DNA from: Lactarius indigo
Lineage: Eukaryota; Basidiomycota; Agaricomycetes; Russulales; Russulaceae
DNA: 64,000 nt
NCBI GenBank assembly: GCA_025766275.1
Contig: JAFKAC010000026.1
Span: forward strand, 496,001-560,000
Reading direction: 5' to 3'
Positions 47,101-54,702 of the stretch are shown here, in pieces. A program made the translations under genes and the position numbers. The notes beneath the pieces are model-generated. The model saw only the letters and a list, made by a program, of their open reading frames with translations, searched no databases and was not told the origin of the DNA. Within the stretch, counting starts at the first letter, position 1. The number at the start of each line of letters is the position of its first letter.

Positions 47101-47199
47101 CGACACCGCCACCATCGCACCACAGTTGGCAGTCAACCAGCAGACGATTATGAATATCCCTACGACGTCGACTGGGAGGCCGCCGATCGAAGCCCTTAA
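41167..47199 (+). CDS. 2,010-residue retroelement protein with BTB/POZ domain and CCHC knuckle
   Basis: Uninterrupted frame filling the element. Residues ~1-900 are strongly biased toward Arg, Glu, Asn, Thr and Asp with little hydrophobic content, and look disordered. Residues ~950-1110 form a more hydrophobic, fold-like block (LYEWLSQLTVRNAG, LIALDICQVYYVTW, LFNYTCDGLIIVLPD). Residues ~1110-1670 are again low complexity. A BTB/POZ domain of the fungal type spans ~1680-1805: DFEFRVHSIFFTRESSHFRR, SEEFALLLWVFYNP, REWTLILRLAQKWGLAAVEA. A zinc knuckle CRYCQGIGHTKAFC starts at ~1907. BTB domains self-associate and recruit partners; CCHC knuckles bind nucleic acid in Gag. A Gag-like or targeting role is inferred. 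The true start codon is uncertain; I took the first long-frame ATG. Confidence 0.85.
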   Translation: MRQSPSSVTRTVRVTVPEWTRSTPTPSAIDTASHQQNRTTMDNLRTETVAAGRGETRPHETTTCVHDSPHADVQHPESGHMTDNLRQHEYIEPTSGHNVKCSTDRTTPSNRAMYCANERRTEQNLNNPRKESVILEQPTTLVNEHGRLTKQAQNNAMTQNLKNPTLNESSKRAPPRVKPTRERVIERHSTEPVGTPPRDHDSRVDGCQQKEPDSHKEEQRTDTQRSMNASSITKNHLPYADPEPRPSASRMEERYGTPGPNGKTDHGAEEVIRPPNETRLPKENGPTRTLFRDHTDCCQLGHDRTETEPRTHEPSRKDLHELREELSNNDTNLVNRYQHDRTRIDSCTDIRNATRLVNERDEESTTGDHARSANFELQSITSQTGVRRGPRSKILITDSETRTRNFCDDELPEVTSPETSTNEVMLHAWRTDVSNTDDTIRKCPPNLYDRYVENDQVETRVESLREETHEATYPKRTNRNPCQTMTSGGVPNNEYTDQISRSPCKAVTRGDAPDDARTNQVRRSPCNRNARGDALGDRITTPVQVMKMNRNEPRFEEFKSEPPSKTVSQSPRNNRDKPEAAKEVTTFLPRKLVTRETSIYEQLSPEQIAIGIRRMNATARRKIIARILNVDELTLKRIATKLRGTDVSTRRKVVSRLAERLRSERKDENAGSDDGTAVKTLTSHMPVKEHHDKVAKLALQTLNNPDNQSEKRKETPDGRIKIHESTSTKVIATHEEEHRGDALAMSNSRTSDRITNHGRKEKLNLELEFCELRPITSISEASNQRDDMVLAYQETTQWESLTYATPPYAVNKGGTHPVIDRTDKEIPEVKPHITLPRGTKVDTIAQSVKEQLRKKGGESPPRQRTNRKPRFSGEAARKSPMPRTNDHVIASIPDEPTTSQYKRHSLITKGRECSNNSLMERLAERCLREPKKLTMSPPICSAKEEGKQPPLYEWLSQLTVRNAGTIPLISDVLNQLSDDTPLIALDICQVYYVTWRQVMEQRQMLFAQTTNHDSCILRRTYPIKLFNYTCDGLIIVLPDKNTTSIYGTIRMDNNKVVRLHDCLQILPITKPVHHTLDILGYRQPEDVPSDWTHDCTTALKTLHAPPLVTDIIHDQQNRRTTTQVVNHVAQTLSIAARHYDHCGHQLLPRTHDLAHRQWHPLLAPTTTPPDPPNLLRYQRIVRRIPRLVLTPPDYNLHRRHNRGTPPHATTFSCHHTPSNRTKPTVVGLPSPYLRTTAPTALADDQFLVHPTPCADGPRFPRTHLVIVDDPLLGRGVIQSPHDSITAKHPDKNKKPLTRRRLPMKTETAKHNAGGLTHQGNKNPPKLLRAPSSSIDPQQDTPCCNTFIRDSDARTSRSPDFVTTVLTHIPHTPPHINQNNNSKYRSYTNGRPKGPSRRWMQYLKTRANPRRFNEHTTQLLVTRSTHDIQPSKETTRSPSEILTRSIPSTRQQTPTSSQTSDKHLPMRGTLHRDLSSITAIGKGSIRNLPTTHGELTPQSCKPSHISDKTRSPKLGKTHYIFYEELRTPDRTINTIRSQKKTPLIQVPWKYQTTVHQETIDGVCISVWFVRYKRQVQSTVKPTTLSSPLMQEHRSQSLTVTAEQVPSQWTFESETLAPLPIDTTRPICPSPQHPPPDSTVDETERPASVLHNDANKITTSMGNEPSPTQVNQRTTTLKRHHLYDLPSADAIFTTKDFEFRVHSIFFTRESSHFRRLWGIPGSSLEKPIHVADEGPVSARTDVTEIYHVDLDDITSEEFALLLWVFYNPTHSVYEATAREWTLILRLAQKWGLAAVEALCWRELLNNDDITRSRLQVPRNRSPCTNNDVRHLPHPQRGQMRSTTPNESDEVRHLPHPRAIHAQPTASNEPEPEARQCLPIVIDLVEDHNPTPTRGHPNDRRGIRTSTYHCRYCQGIGHTKAFCRQPHTRCTPQRRCVVPPRHPYYGLRCPASSTPPANERTRTWIRDSLSPARAIQPTTRPRHRHHRTTVGSQPADDYEYPYDVDWEAADRSP

Positions 47200-47222
47200 C
47201 TCATTCGCGGACGAATGAACCT

Positions 47223-47232
47223 AGAAAGGGGG
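47223..47232 (+). other. BTB-element polypurine tract
   Basis: AGAAAGGGGG, three bases before the 3' LTR. Nearly the same as the gypsy tract GAAAAGGGGG at 48281-48290. Confidence 0.75.
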
Positions 47233-47235
47233 CTA

Positions 47236-47626
47236 TGTCACGATCACGTGACATCACGGTCACGCGTCACAAACGCCAGCGAACAAGTATTGCGAAAGAC
47301 TGACTCAGAACCTCAGAAGTAGCACGCCTTATGGTGCTATCATGTATGCATCACAGAAAACAGCCACGTAAACCCCAGTATTGTATGAGTATAAGAGTAG
47401 TTGAGTAGCCAAGTAGATAACTTGTCTACTCTTAGTCCTTTGAAACCAATCTACAGTTGTCTTGTCTTCACTTGCCCGAATCCCCCCCTCTCTCGTGCGA
47501 TTGCCTTCGGCCTGAGCCACGATCACCCCAACTTCAACTTAGTCGTTGACTAAGTTCCGACACTACCTGCCCTTGCCTTGGGCCCGAACTCGAACGCGTC
47601 ACGGACGGTCCGTTGGTACCGTGACA
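47236..47626 (+). repeat. BTB-element 3' LTR
   Basis: 391-bp copy of 40577-40967 with one substitution. Confidence 0.95.
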
Positions 47627-47631
47627 CTTTC

Positions 47632-48282
47632 CTCAGAACACGAAGCCACACTGACGATCCCAATGCCACCCCTTACGTCGTCTACACCAACGGAGACCCC
47701 ATGTACAGGGGAGACATCCGAGTCTTCCGAGTGGCGCCCCACGAGCCCAGATCTCCCGAAGACGATCCCGCCTCCCTCATGGTGCCAGAAGGGTTCCGGC
47801 GCAATAGGGGACCCAATTCAATTCCCTTCAAGGTCACCCTCCCCGGAGGGCGAGTTGTGAACGCTGACCATGTGCAAGTGGTCATGTGCGGCAACCCATT
47901 TGTGTTGGGGCTGGTGAGTGGTTCGCCGTACGTCTACGGCCAGCCTCTGTACACCCGACCACACCGCCCTCACAATGACCGGGCCTTCATTGCCCACGAA
48001 GACCTCATCATGATCAAAGAGGGGAACACCACCGACCGCGCCCTTGAAAAAATAGGGGATGAGTCTCTCACCGCAGAGATCCATCGTTTCCGCGCGGCCG
48101 CGTTTCACGAAGACCGACTGCTGGCACGTATGAGGGAGATTAGGCTTCAGTTGGCGAACGTCACGCAGGATAAGTTGGATTCCATCTATAGGATGGAAAG
48201 GGCTAACACCTTTTGGTGGATTGAGGAGGTGCAGAAGGATTGGCCGTTGTCGGCTTTTATGCGAGGTGGGCCTCGCATCTGA
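47632..48282 (+). CDS. Gypsy pol C-terminal tail (downstream of inner insertion)
   Basis: Continues the pol frame of 37976-40576 after the inner element: CTTTC lies on both sides and the reading phase matches. The ~215 residues include TPYVVYTNGDPMYRGDIRVF, LPGGRVVNADHVQVVMCGNP, a helical EIHRFRAAAFHEDRLLARMR segment, and end FMRGGPRI-stop just before the polypurine tract. I recognise no domain. With the part before the insertion it makes a ~400-residue extension beyond the chromodomain. Confidence 0.75.
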   Translation, partial: LRTRSHTDDPNATPYVVYTNGDPMYRGDIRVFRVAPHEPRSPEDDPASLMVPEGFRRNRGPNSIPFKVTLPGGRVVNADHVQVVMCGNPFVLGLVSGSPYVYGQPLYTRPHRPHNDRAFIAHEDLIMIKEGNTTDRALEKIGDESLTAEIHRFRAAAFHEDRLLARMREIRLQLANVTQDKLDSIYRMERANTFWWIEEVQKDWPLSAFMRGGPRI

Positions 48283-48290
48283 AAAGGGGG
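48281..48290 (+). other. Gypsy polypurine tract
   Basis: GAAAAGGGGG, three bases before the 3' LTR at 48294; it overlaps the stop codon of the pol tail. Confidence 0.75.
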
Positions 48291-48293
48291 TAA

Positions 48294-48771
48294 TGTTACG
48301 ATTCAACCGGTTATGACTACGGACCGACTCATAGTATTAGTCATGGACATTTACATCGTATCAGTCATCATAGTAGTACACATGTGATTGTGGCTCGCGT
48401 ATGACTCATTCCTAGGATAGCGGTACTAGGGTTCGAGCTAGTTACGCTATTGGTTTCCTATCGTTATAGCGGCGCTTTAAAGCCCGCGTGTATCTGTATA
48501 AATAGTTGTCTCGGAAGACCAAGAGCCCCATCTTGGTCTTCTTCAATCCACCTTCTTCTTAAATCTTCTTGCCTTAGTCTCCGAACTAAGAGTACTTCCG
48601 CTACTATCCACCAAGGGATAGTACTTCTTCATCTTAGCTGCAGTGTGTGCCGAGAAGTGCCCCTGTTCAGCTTGCGTTGGGTTGATACGAGATCCCCATT
48701 CGCCCTTACTTTGCTAAGTCGATTACGCCTTTCCTGAGTCCAAGTCGGACTGACGCCAGTGGAGTGTAACA
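48294..48771 (+). repeat. Gypsy 3' LTR
   Basis: 478-bp LTR. Differs from 34014-34491 at about five sites, all C/T or A/G (for example TACATCGTA versus TACATTGTA). Confidence 0.95.
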
Positions 48772-49218
48772 GTCGGTCTTGGTGGCCCCCATGGAAGCGA
48801 GCTGCTCACGCATATCTAAGAGATGAGTCAGATGAGCGCGAGCGTCTTCATCTTCGCCTAGTTTAGTGCCTGAGAGTTTCCAGCCCAGGTCGACGGCGAT
48901 CATCTTCGATCTCTTCTGGAATATTTCCTTGACGGCGTCCCAAATATCTTTTGTGTTTGTCTTCGTCTTGATTCGGTTGAAGACGTAATCGGGTACTGAT
49001 GCCGCGATCAAATTCTTGGCGGCGGCTTCTTCCGCGTCCCAGCGTTCCTGAGGAGGGACGCTATTGATTGGCGTCCAAGTCGTGGGGACCGTGGTGCTGG
49101 TGAGATGTTCGGACCATCTTCGGTTATCGAACGCCCAGACCATGCGGTCTCTAAAGGTGACCCAGTTGGATCCATCGGTGGCCAGTTTGACGATAGTGAG
49201 TTTGTAGTCTTCGCTCAT
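48772..49218 (-). CDS. Copia Gag N-terminal part
   Basis: Starts MSEDYKLTIVKLATDGSNWV at 49218, the usual opening of a copia Gag: tryptophan-containing W-V-T-F-R-D-R and a later DIWDAVKEIFQKRSK. It runs open to the gypsy insertion at 48772 (LASMGATKTD) and continues in frame at 34013 with DEFASIILGSLPPSYESLIN. Together with 30838-34013 it forms one Gag-Pol polyprotein frame. Confidence 0.92.
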
Positions 49219-49307
49219 GATGACAAATATGGTAAGCGAGGTTTCGGATAATGAAAAGGTACGCGCTGATGATTTTCTCGGTAATGTCGGATTAAATTGC
49301 AGCGGCA

Positions 49308-49320
49308 GGGCCCATAACCT
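49308..49320 (-). other. Copia primer-binding site (half-tRNA initiator Met type)
   Basis: Minus-strand AGGTTATGGGCCCTGCC directly follows the 5' LTR. From memory, GGTTATGGGCCC matches the site of Drosophila copia, which is primed by the cleaved 5' half of initiator tRNA-Met at its anticodon stem-loop. Confidence 0.7.
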
Positions 49321-49829
49321 TGGTGTAAAGGTCGGGCGATAGGGGCGATCCGGCTAAGTGTGCCGGTCGGGTGATAAGATCCGAAAGGCCGGTTCGATTG
49401 GCAAAGAGAAAAGCGCGAAGTCGAGCGATGGTAGAGAACAAGCGAAGATAGGCAAAGGCGAGGCGAAGCTCGCTTTGGAGAGGGTCTCAAGGGCACACGA
49501 GGGAGAGGAGGAATACAACTGGATAATATTTGGAGTACATACAAGCGCGCTTTAATACAATGTAGATAAATTTTTAACAGAAACAAGAATAAAGTACAGT
49601 AAAGAGACATAAAGACGCACGAGCCATATAGGATGTGAAACAGGAGTCGGATAAACATAAAAGACGGAGCGAGAATGGGGAGAAAAGGGGGAACGACCCC
49701 TATGGAACTGGTGACGTTTGAATAGAAATGAATACGGCGGTAATGGATGTTGAGCCGCCGCGCATTATCGCGGCGGTGTTGTTTTGGTGGGGTTCGAGTC
49801 GGCCGGGTCGAGCGTGCCGAAATGCAACA
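49321..49829 (-). repeat. Copia 5' LTR
   Basis: 509-bp LTR, the copy next to the primer site. Flanked outside by TSD CCTCG at 49830-49834. Confidence 0.95.
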
Positions 49830-52800
49830 CCTCGAAGTGCCCACTGAATGCTGCATGGTGCAGTGCGGTCGATCCGGTGGTCTCCACGGTTTCCATGTCC
49901 ACGCCACGATCGAGTAGCCACCGCACAACATCAGGGAAACCTTCGATCGATGCCCAATGTAAAGGAGTTAGTTTCCCGCTGCTGCGAATATTCACATCAG
50001 CGCCGTTCTCCAGTAGCAGCCATACAATCTCGACGTCGCCTTTGGAAAATGCTGCGTGCAAGGGAGTCCCGTGGTAACCACCCTCGGCGTTCACGTCCTG
50101 CGGACGCTTCGAAAGTACGTGCTCTATCAGGGTCCGGTTTCCAACCTGTACGGCGTAATATAAAGGAGGTGCTTTTGGTTGTGCTGGGCTTGTCTTGGAC
50201 ATCGAGGATCCGTCAACATCATGGAGCCAGAGCCACGCGGCGAAATGCGGCTTGTCAACGTCAAACAGTTCGTCGATCCCGTCCTTCACCTGCGACAAAA
50301 CATTCTTGAAATTGACGTGCTCGGGCCAGTGCTTTGCTGCGTATTGGGCCAGGGGAAAGCCTAAGATGCTGTCGTGGTCGACTCGCTCGTCCAGTCGTAG
50401 GAGGACACCTAAAGAAGCTTGCGCAAGAATCGTGTTGGCAGACTCCAGCCGGATATGGAATCGTGACTCCTCTCCAAGAGAACTTGCCAGGCGACTTGAC
50501 GTCAGAAACTCTTTGACGGAGAAGTGCGAGAACTGAACCACCCGCGAACGACCATTCATGACTACCGCCACCAAGCTCGAGCATGCTGACAGTACCGCTT
50601 CTTCATTATCTTCCCATCGCCAATCCGTATTCAACTTCGGGCCGCCACGCGCGTTGAAGTCGATGGCCAGGACTTCGGCAAGTTCCTCAACTCGGAGCGG
50701 ACGGACGGCGACGGTCAGGCATTGTAATAGACGATACGCGTGGTCTCCATTCGCCCTGCTGATCTCCCTCAGTATTCGCTCGTATGTCTCGTCCAGAGAT
50801 TTGGGTAATTGCTCGAGGATGCTGAGAACGCTGGATGGGAAACAATGACGTAATATCTCCAGTTGACAGAACACCCATCGGAACCTGCGTCAAATCTTCA
50901 GCAAGCACGACAAGCGGGTAGCGACGAGCTTACATTCCATCGGCCTTCGCTGAGAGTGTTCCAACAACCATGTCCCTTTCCTCCGCTCTCCATCTCCGCA
51001 TCCTCGAGTCCGAGTAAACAACTGAGCTAACATAGTTCGCGATGTCTGCATTCTGTCCGCTTTCATCGTGAAGAGAGATCCGGTGGGCTGCTAGTGGCCC
51101 AAGAGCGTTACGGATGTCGATCTCGGGTCGACTCGTGATACACAAATGCAAGTTCGAGAGTTTCAACCCGACGAGTTCCTTGACAACTCGCAGCACCTTT
51201 TCGCGAGGCGATGGCACCCCCGATGTGTTGACACATTCGTCGACCGCGTCTAAGATGAGATAGATTGGGGTTGCTCCGAGGGCCGCGAGCATGGTCTTGA
51301 GGCATTGCATGAGTGCATCGTCGTTTGGCTGTACCGAGCCGCGACGATGGGTGGAGTACAAGGTGTGAAGAATGTCGCAGTAAACATCGGACTGGTCAGA
51401 GAGCTGGATGAGAATGGAGGAGAGGAGAGTACGGGAATCTTGCTTTGCGGTGTCCTTGAAGTCGAAATAAAAGTAAGCCATCGACGCAAACCCGGCGTTG
51501 CAGATGACTTCTAGATCTCGGATGATCACGGAACTAGACGAAAGTTCAGCTGAACCCGAAAATAAGGGTAAGAAGTCAGAGAGAAACAAACCTAATTATA
51601 CTTTTCCTCGAGCCCGCTACGAGGTAGGAATGGGTTAATATCAATTCGTTCACAGAGGAAGGAAACATACGTTTTCCGTGAATCCACAACAAGCAGCCAG
51701 AGGTCGTCCAAGCTTTGAAGGAATCGCCTTGAGTGAGCCATGCTGCGGTACCCTCGTGGTGGGCACCGCAGGCGGTGTTGTAATTAATGGACGGATCAGG
51801 GGGAGAGATCCAGTTTCGAAGGTCGCGTCGAACCTGGTTACCTGTTGAGTATGTGAGCAACCGTGGCAAATGATAGCGTGAAAATTACTGACGGTTCATA
51901 TCATCAATGGTGTTCACGATCCGTTGGATTACTGCGCTTCTTTCTTTCTCTCCTAGCGAAGCTGAAGGGTGAGGATGGTGTATAGGACAGATAAGCACGC
52001 GATCACAAACCATCGACGATTAACTTCACATTGTCATTGACGACCCCTACCCTATCATTGATGGCCCGCACTCCGTGGTCAACGCATTGGACCCTTTTGT
52101 CGACACCCTCCACCTTTCCATCAACGTCTTGCACTCCCTTGTTGACGCCTTCCACCTTGACTTCGACGGTATGTGTCAACCTCAGGACTTGTGCAGTCGC
52201 CATCCGGGCCTCTTCCTGCGTCAATTTGTCAAGTCTCTGCAACGCGTCCTCAATATCTCGTCTTCCAACTAGCCGTTTGAAGAATTTTTCTGAATAACGC
52301 CCAATGAGACGAAATATGAGTATACGTGGGGAATAACGCACTCGCTCGCCCTTGTCTTATCTCCTTGGTCGCTATCCCGAAGATAGACAGAACCTCAACC
52401 ATGATCTTTACGATAATTTCCGTCATCGCTGCCGTCTGTGGAACTTCTGTATAAGCCTCGAGCCTTTTGAAGAAGTTCTCGATGCGTTCGAAGATGTCGA
52501 TGAGAATATCGTGACTGGCAGCAACGTCCTTGGATGCCTGAGCAATCGCGCGGTCACGATGGTCCACAGGGTGAGGCCAACGACAATACTCACCAAGAGC
52601 AACACTCCGATTCCGGCAAAGATCACCTTGGCGGGAGAGAACACCTAGAAAACGGATGTGAGAGCGCGAATTTCGTACGAGACATCCTCAAGAGACTCAC
52701 CAAGCCAACGCCCTCACCGAGTGTAGCAGAGAAAGCGTAAAGGACATTCACGGTTGGATTGAGCCACTTTGTCAACCTCTCGTCATCTTTCCGAGATTGA

Positions 52801-52988
52801 TCAAACTCCTCGACCTGGGCTCTAAGTATGGCAAGAATCGCATCGGGAGAGTCGCAAGTCTTGAGCTGGGCGGCTAAGGGATGAGAGATGATATCTTGCC
52901 CTGTCCGCTTTTTGTAGGCTTTGAAGGCAGTTGTGAAGATGACGTCGAAGTTGGAGGAAGAGGTGCTGGGGAGAGGGGAGTGAGACAT
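49830..52988 (-). pseudogene. NLR C (Goodbye-NACHT-ankyrin), 5' part, disrupted
   Basis: Minus-strand paralogue of NLR D. First exons are 52988-52701 (MSHSPLPSTSSSNF, KAYKKRTGQD) and 52644-52594 (VFSPAKVIFAGIGVLLLV). Then come the DIFERIENFFKRLEAYTEV exon, seven heptads (~52180-52012), the WISPPDPSINYNTACGAHH exon, the NACHT exon (Walker B YLILDAVDECVN) and the FRWVFCQLEILRHC exon leading into ankyrin repeats. The frame is cut at 49830 by copia and resumes at 29460. The P-loop reads GSRKS instead of GSGKS (GGG to AGG, near 51615), which should abolish nucleotide binding. Apart from these two defects the gene is close to NLR D. Confidence 0.9.
52012..52180 (-). repeat. Heptad-coding repeat in NLR C (about seven units)
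   Basis: Seven 21-bp units coding heptads such as VEVKVEG, VNKGVQD, VDGKVEG, VDKRVQC, VDHGVRA, INDRVGV, VNDNVKL between the Goodbye and NACHT domains. Confidence 0.8.
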
Positions 52989-53672
52989 GGTGTAGCTGTA
53001 CGGTGTTGGTTGGACAGGAGAGGAAAAGTAGGCGACCTGTGAGCGTAAGTAATGAAGACGGCCTGAGGCAATGCAGGGCACAGCCTCGTGTACTGCAATA
53101 TTCGGACGATCCAGATAAGGAGGATAGACGCGCTACCTAGTCGATAACGACTTGGATGGCCTCTCAATATCTCAATATGAATGATGCATGGTACATGGTG
53201 CCGTACTTCGCGCCTCAAGCTCATGACCCCTGGACAATCTGCTCGGCCATTGGATGCGATTCCATCACTTGAGCGATATGCTACATCGTGATGCCGTAGT
53301 CACAATAGCAACTCCCAGCGTTGTGCACCTATTTCGACGAGGTAACGAACTGTTTCTGGAATAATGGTACAGTATTAGACCCTGTCCGGCGGCGCGATCA
53401 TCGCTCGCGGCACGTCCGGGCCGAGCATACCCATTTCGAGCGCAACTGCCAACAGCAAGAAACGACTCTAGAGTTGCTTCTCACCTCTTTCTCCTTCTGA
53501 GTCCCATAGACGTGACACAAATTAATTATAATGTGATATCAGTCGTTCTATTACTGCAACACATGCACGACTATAGATTGACAACTGGGGCTCGCGTGCG
53601 TTCGGATTACAGAAACAGACGATAATGTACAATGTTTTTTACGCGCTTTTGTGTGTATCTAGGAACCCGCCG

Positions 53673-54360
53673 CTACCTGAGATCCCGGAGCCTTTCCATC
53701 GCGCCTTGGATGAGAGCTGTGCGCGCACCTCGAGACTTTATCGCGATATAAGCACGTGCAAGCTCTGTGTTTGCGACGATACAACTCGCCGCGCAGGCGA
53801 CGTCGTTGTCCGAGAGGCCCTCTTCATCTTCAATCATGTTCATGGCAGCAGTACGAATGTCGGTGGCGCTGGCAGTATCCGATGGGGCGGGAGGTAGGAT
53901 GGGGTCGACCACTCCCGTCAAGGCCCCGACCAACGTGGCATCCGGAGCAGGAGCCGGGGACATGTTCTTGGCCATATCGGTCAAGGCCCCAGCGAGCGTT
54001 TCGGCGGCACTTTCCATCGATGCTGCTATATTCGACATCCCTTCACCTGCCGAAATGCGCTGGGTTTCGGTGGGCTCGCTTCCCGATGAAGATGCAGCAG
54101 AGCTCTCGGGGCGCTTGCGTTCCACGTCAGCCTTGTCGTCGTCCTGATGTAGTCTATCAGTGGTAATATGAACGTGTATAAGTTTGGCTTACGCTCCCTG
54201 TTGAGGGCTCCCCTGCAAGCTCGCCCGTGTGTAACGGAATTTTATCAAATTGCGAAGAAAGCGCAAGCGCAGATGCCCCAGCCACAGACAAGAGAAAATA
54301 GCCAGCAACAACAGTGAAACATATCACGAAAACAACAAGCTGATCTCTAGTCTCGGGCAT
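53673..54360 (-). CDS. Small single-pass membrane protein, unknown function
   Basis: Two exons, about 54360-54193 and 54144-53673, ~215 residues. The N-terminus has one hydrophobic helix (LVVFVICFTVVAGYFLLSVAG), a signal anchor or signal peptide. The second exon starts DDDKADVERKRPESSAASSS and has a Ser/Ala/Pro-rich middle. It ends with an alpha-helical, Ala-rich segment (DNDVACAASCIVANTELARA, YIAIKSRGARTALIQ, AMERLRDLR). I do not recognise the family. It lies between NLR C and NLR D on the same strand, ~340 bp beyond the NLR D stop codon. The splice junction keeps frame; a single ORF model was not possible. Confidence 0.6.
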
Positions 54361-54702
54361 ATTTGTGTGTAGAGAGCAGTAGGATCGTATATGCGCGCAA
54401 ATGCCTTTTCAGTGGTATAGAGGTCATGTTATCATGCATGCATCAATTTATCTGTTGAGACCAAAGTAGCGTTCGGAAACGCGACGGAGTTCTTTCGCAG
54501 TCGCACCCCACCTCTTTCTCCCAGGTTGGATGCGACCGCCGCTTTTGTCGCCGGGCAGGCTTTTAAATTTGTTGCACTCGCTAACTCAAGCATCGTCGCC
54601 ATATGTACAATTTCAAACGTACTACGATAAAAGAATTCGGATACGATATGATAAAACGTCATCACTGGCAAACATAACCCCGCAGGTACCAGCTCTACGC
54701 CC

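Larger units (their letters stand above)
40577..47626 (+). mobile_element. Non-autonomous LTR retrotransposon carrying a BTB-domain ORF
   Basis: LTRs of 391 bp at 40577-40967 and 47236-47626 differ at one position (ATTGAC versus GTTGAC). Ends are TGTCACG...CGTGACA. TSD CTTTC is at 40572-40576 and 47627-47631, inside the gypsy pol tail. Internal order: putative self-primer site (40968-40978), one 2,010-codon frame (41167-47199), polypurine tract (47223-47232). No protease, RT, RNase H or integrase motif was found in any frame. It therefore should depend on enzymes supplied in trans. Confidence 0.93.
34014..48771 (+). mobile_element. Ty3/gypsy chromovirus nested in copia gag
   Basis: LTRs of 478 bp (34014-34491, 48294-48771) begin TGTTACG and end GTAACA. 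They differ at about five positions, all transitions. The 5-bp TSD is GTCGG at 34009-34013 and 48772-48776. It has gag, protease, RT, RNase H, integrase and a chromodomain in Ty3/gypsy order, on the plus strand, opposite to copia. A second LTR element (40577-47626) lies in its pol tail; without it the element is ~7.7 kb. Two in-frame TGA codons and the insertion make this copy defective. Confidence 0.97.
29461..49829 (-). mobile_element. Ty1/copia LTR retrotransposon hosting nested elements
   Basis: LTRs of 509 bp at 29461-29969 and 49321-49829 differ at about three positions. Ends on the minus strand are TGTTGCA...ACACCA. The 5-bp TSD is CCTCG at 29456-29460 and 49830-49834. The element runs right to left: 5' LTR, half-tRNA-type primer site, gag, gypsy insertion, then protease, integrase, RT, RNase H, polypurine tract, 3' LTR. 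Without the insertion it would be ~5.6 kb. The order PR-IN-RT-RH defines Ty1/copia. It is inserted in an ankyrin repeat of NLR C in the same orientation as that gene. Confidence 0.96.

Noticed and set aside
41167..47199. Idea that the 2,010-codon frame is an accident of composition
   Set aside because: It contains a recognisable BTB fold signature and a canonical CCHC knuckle in the same frame and fills the element from primer site to polypurine tract.
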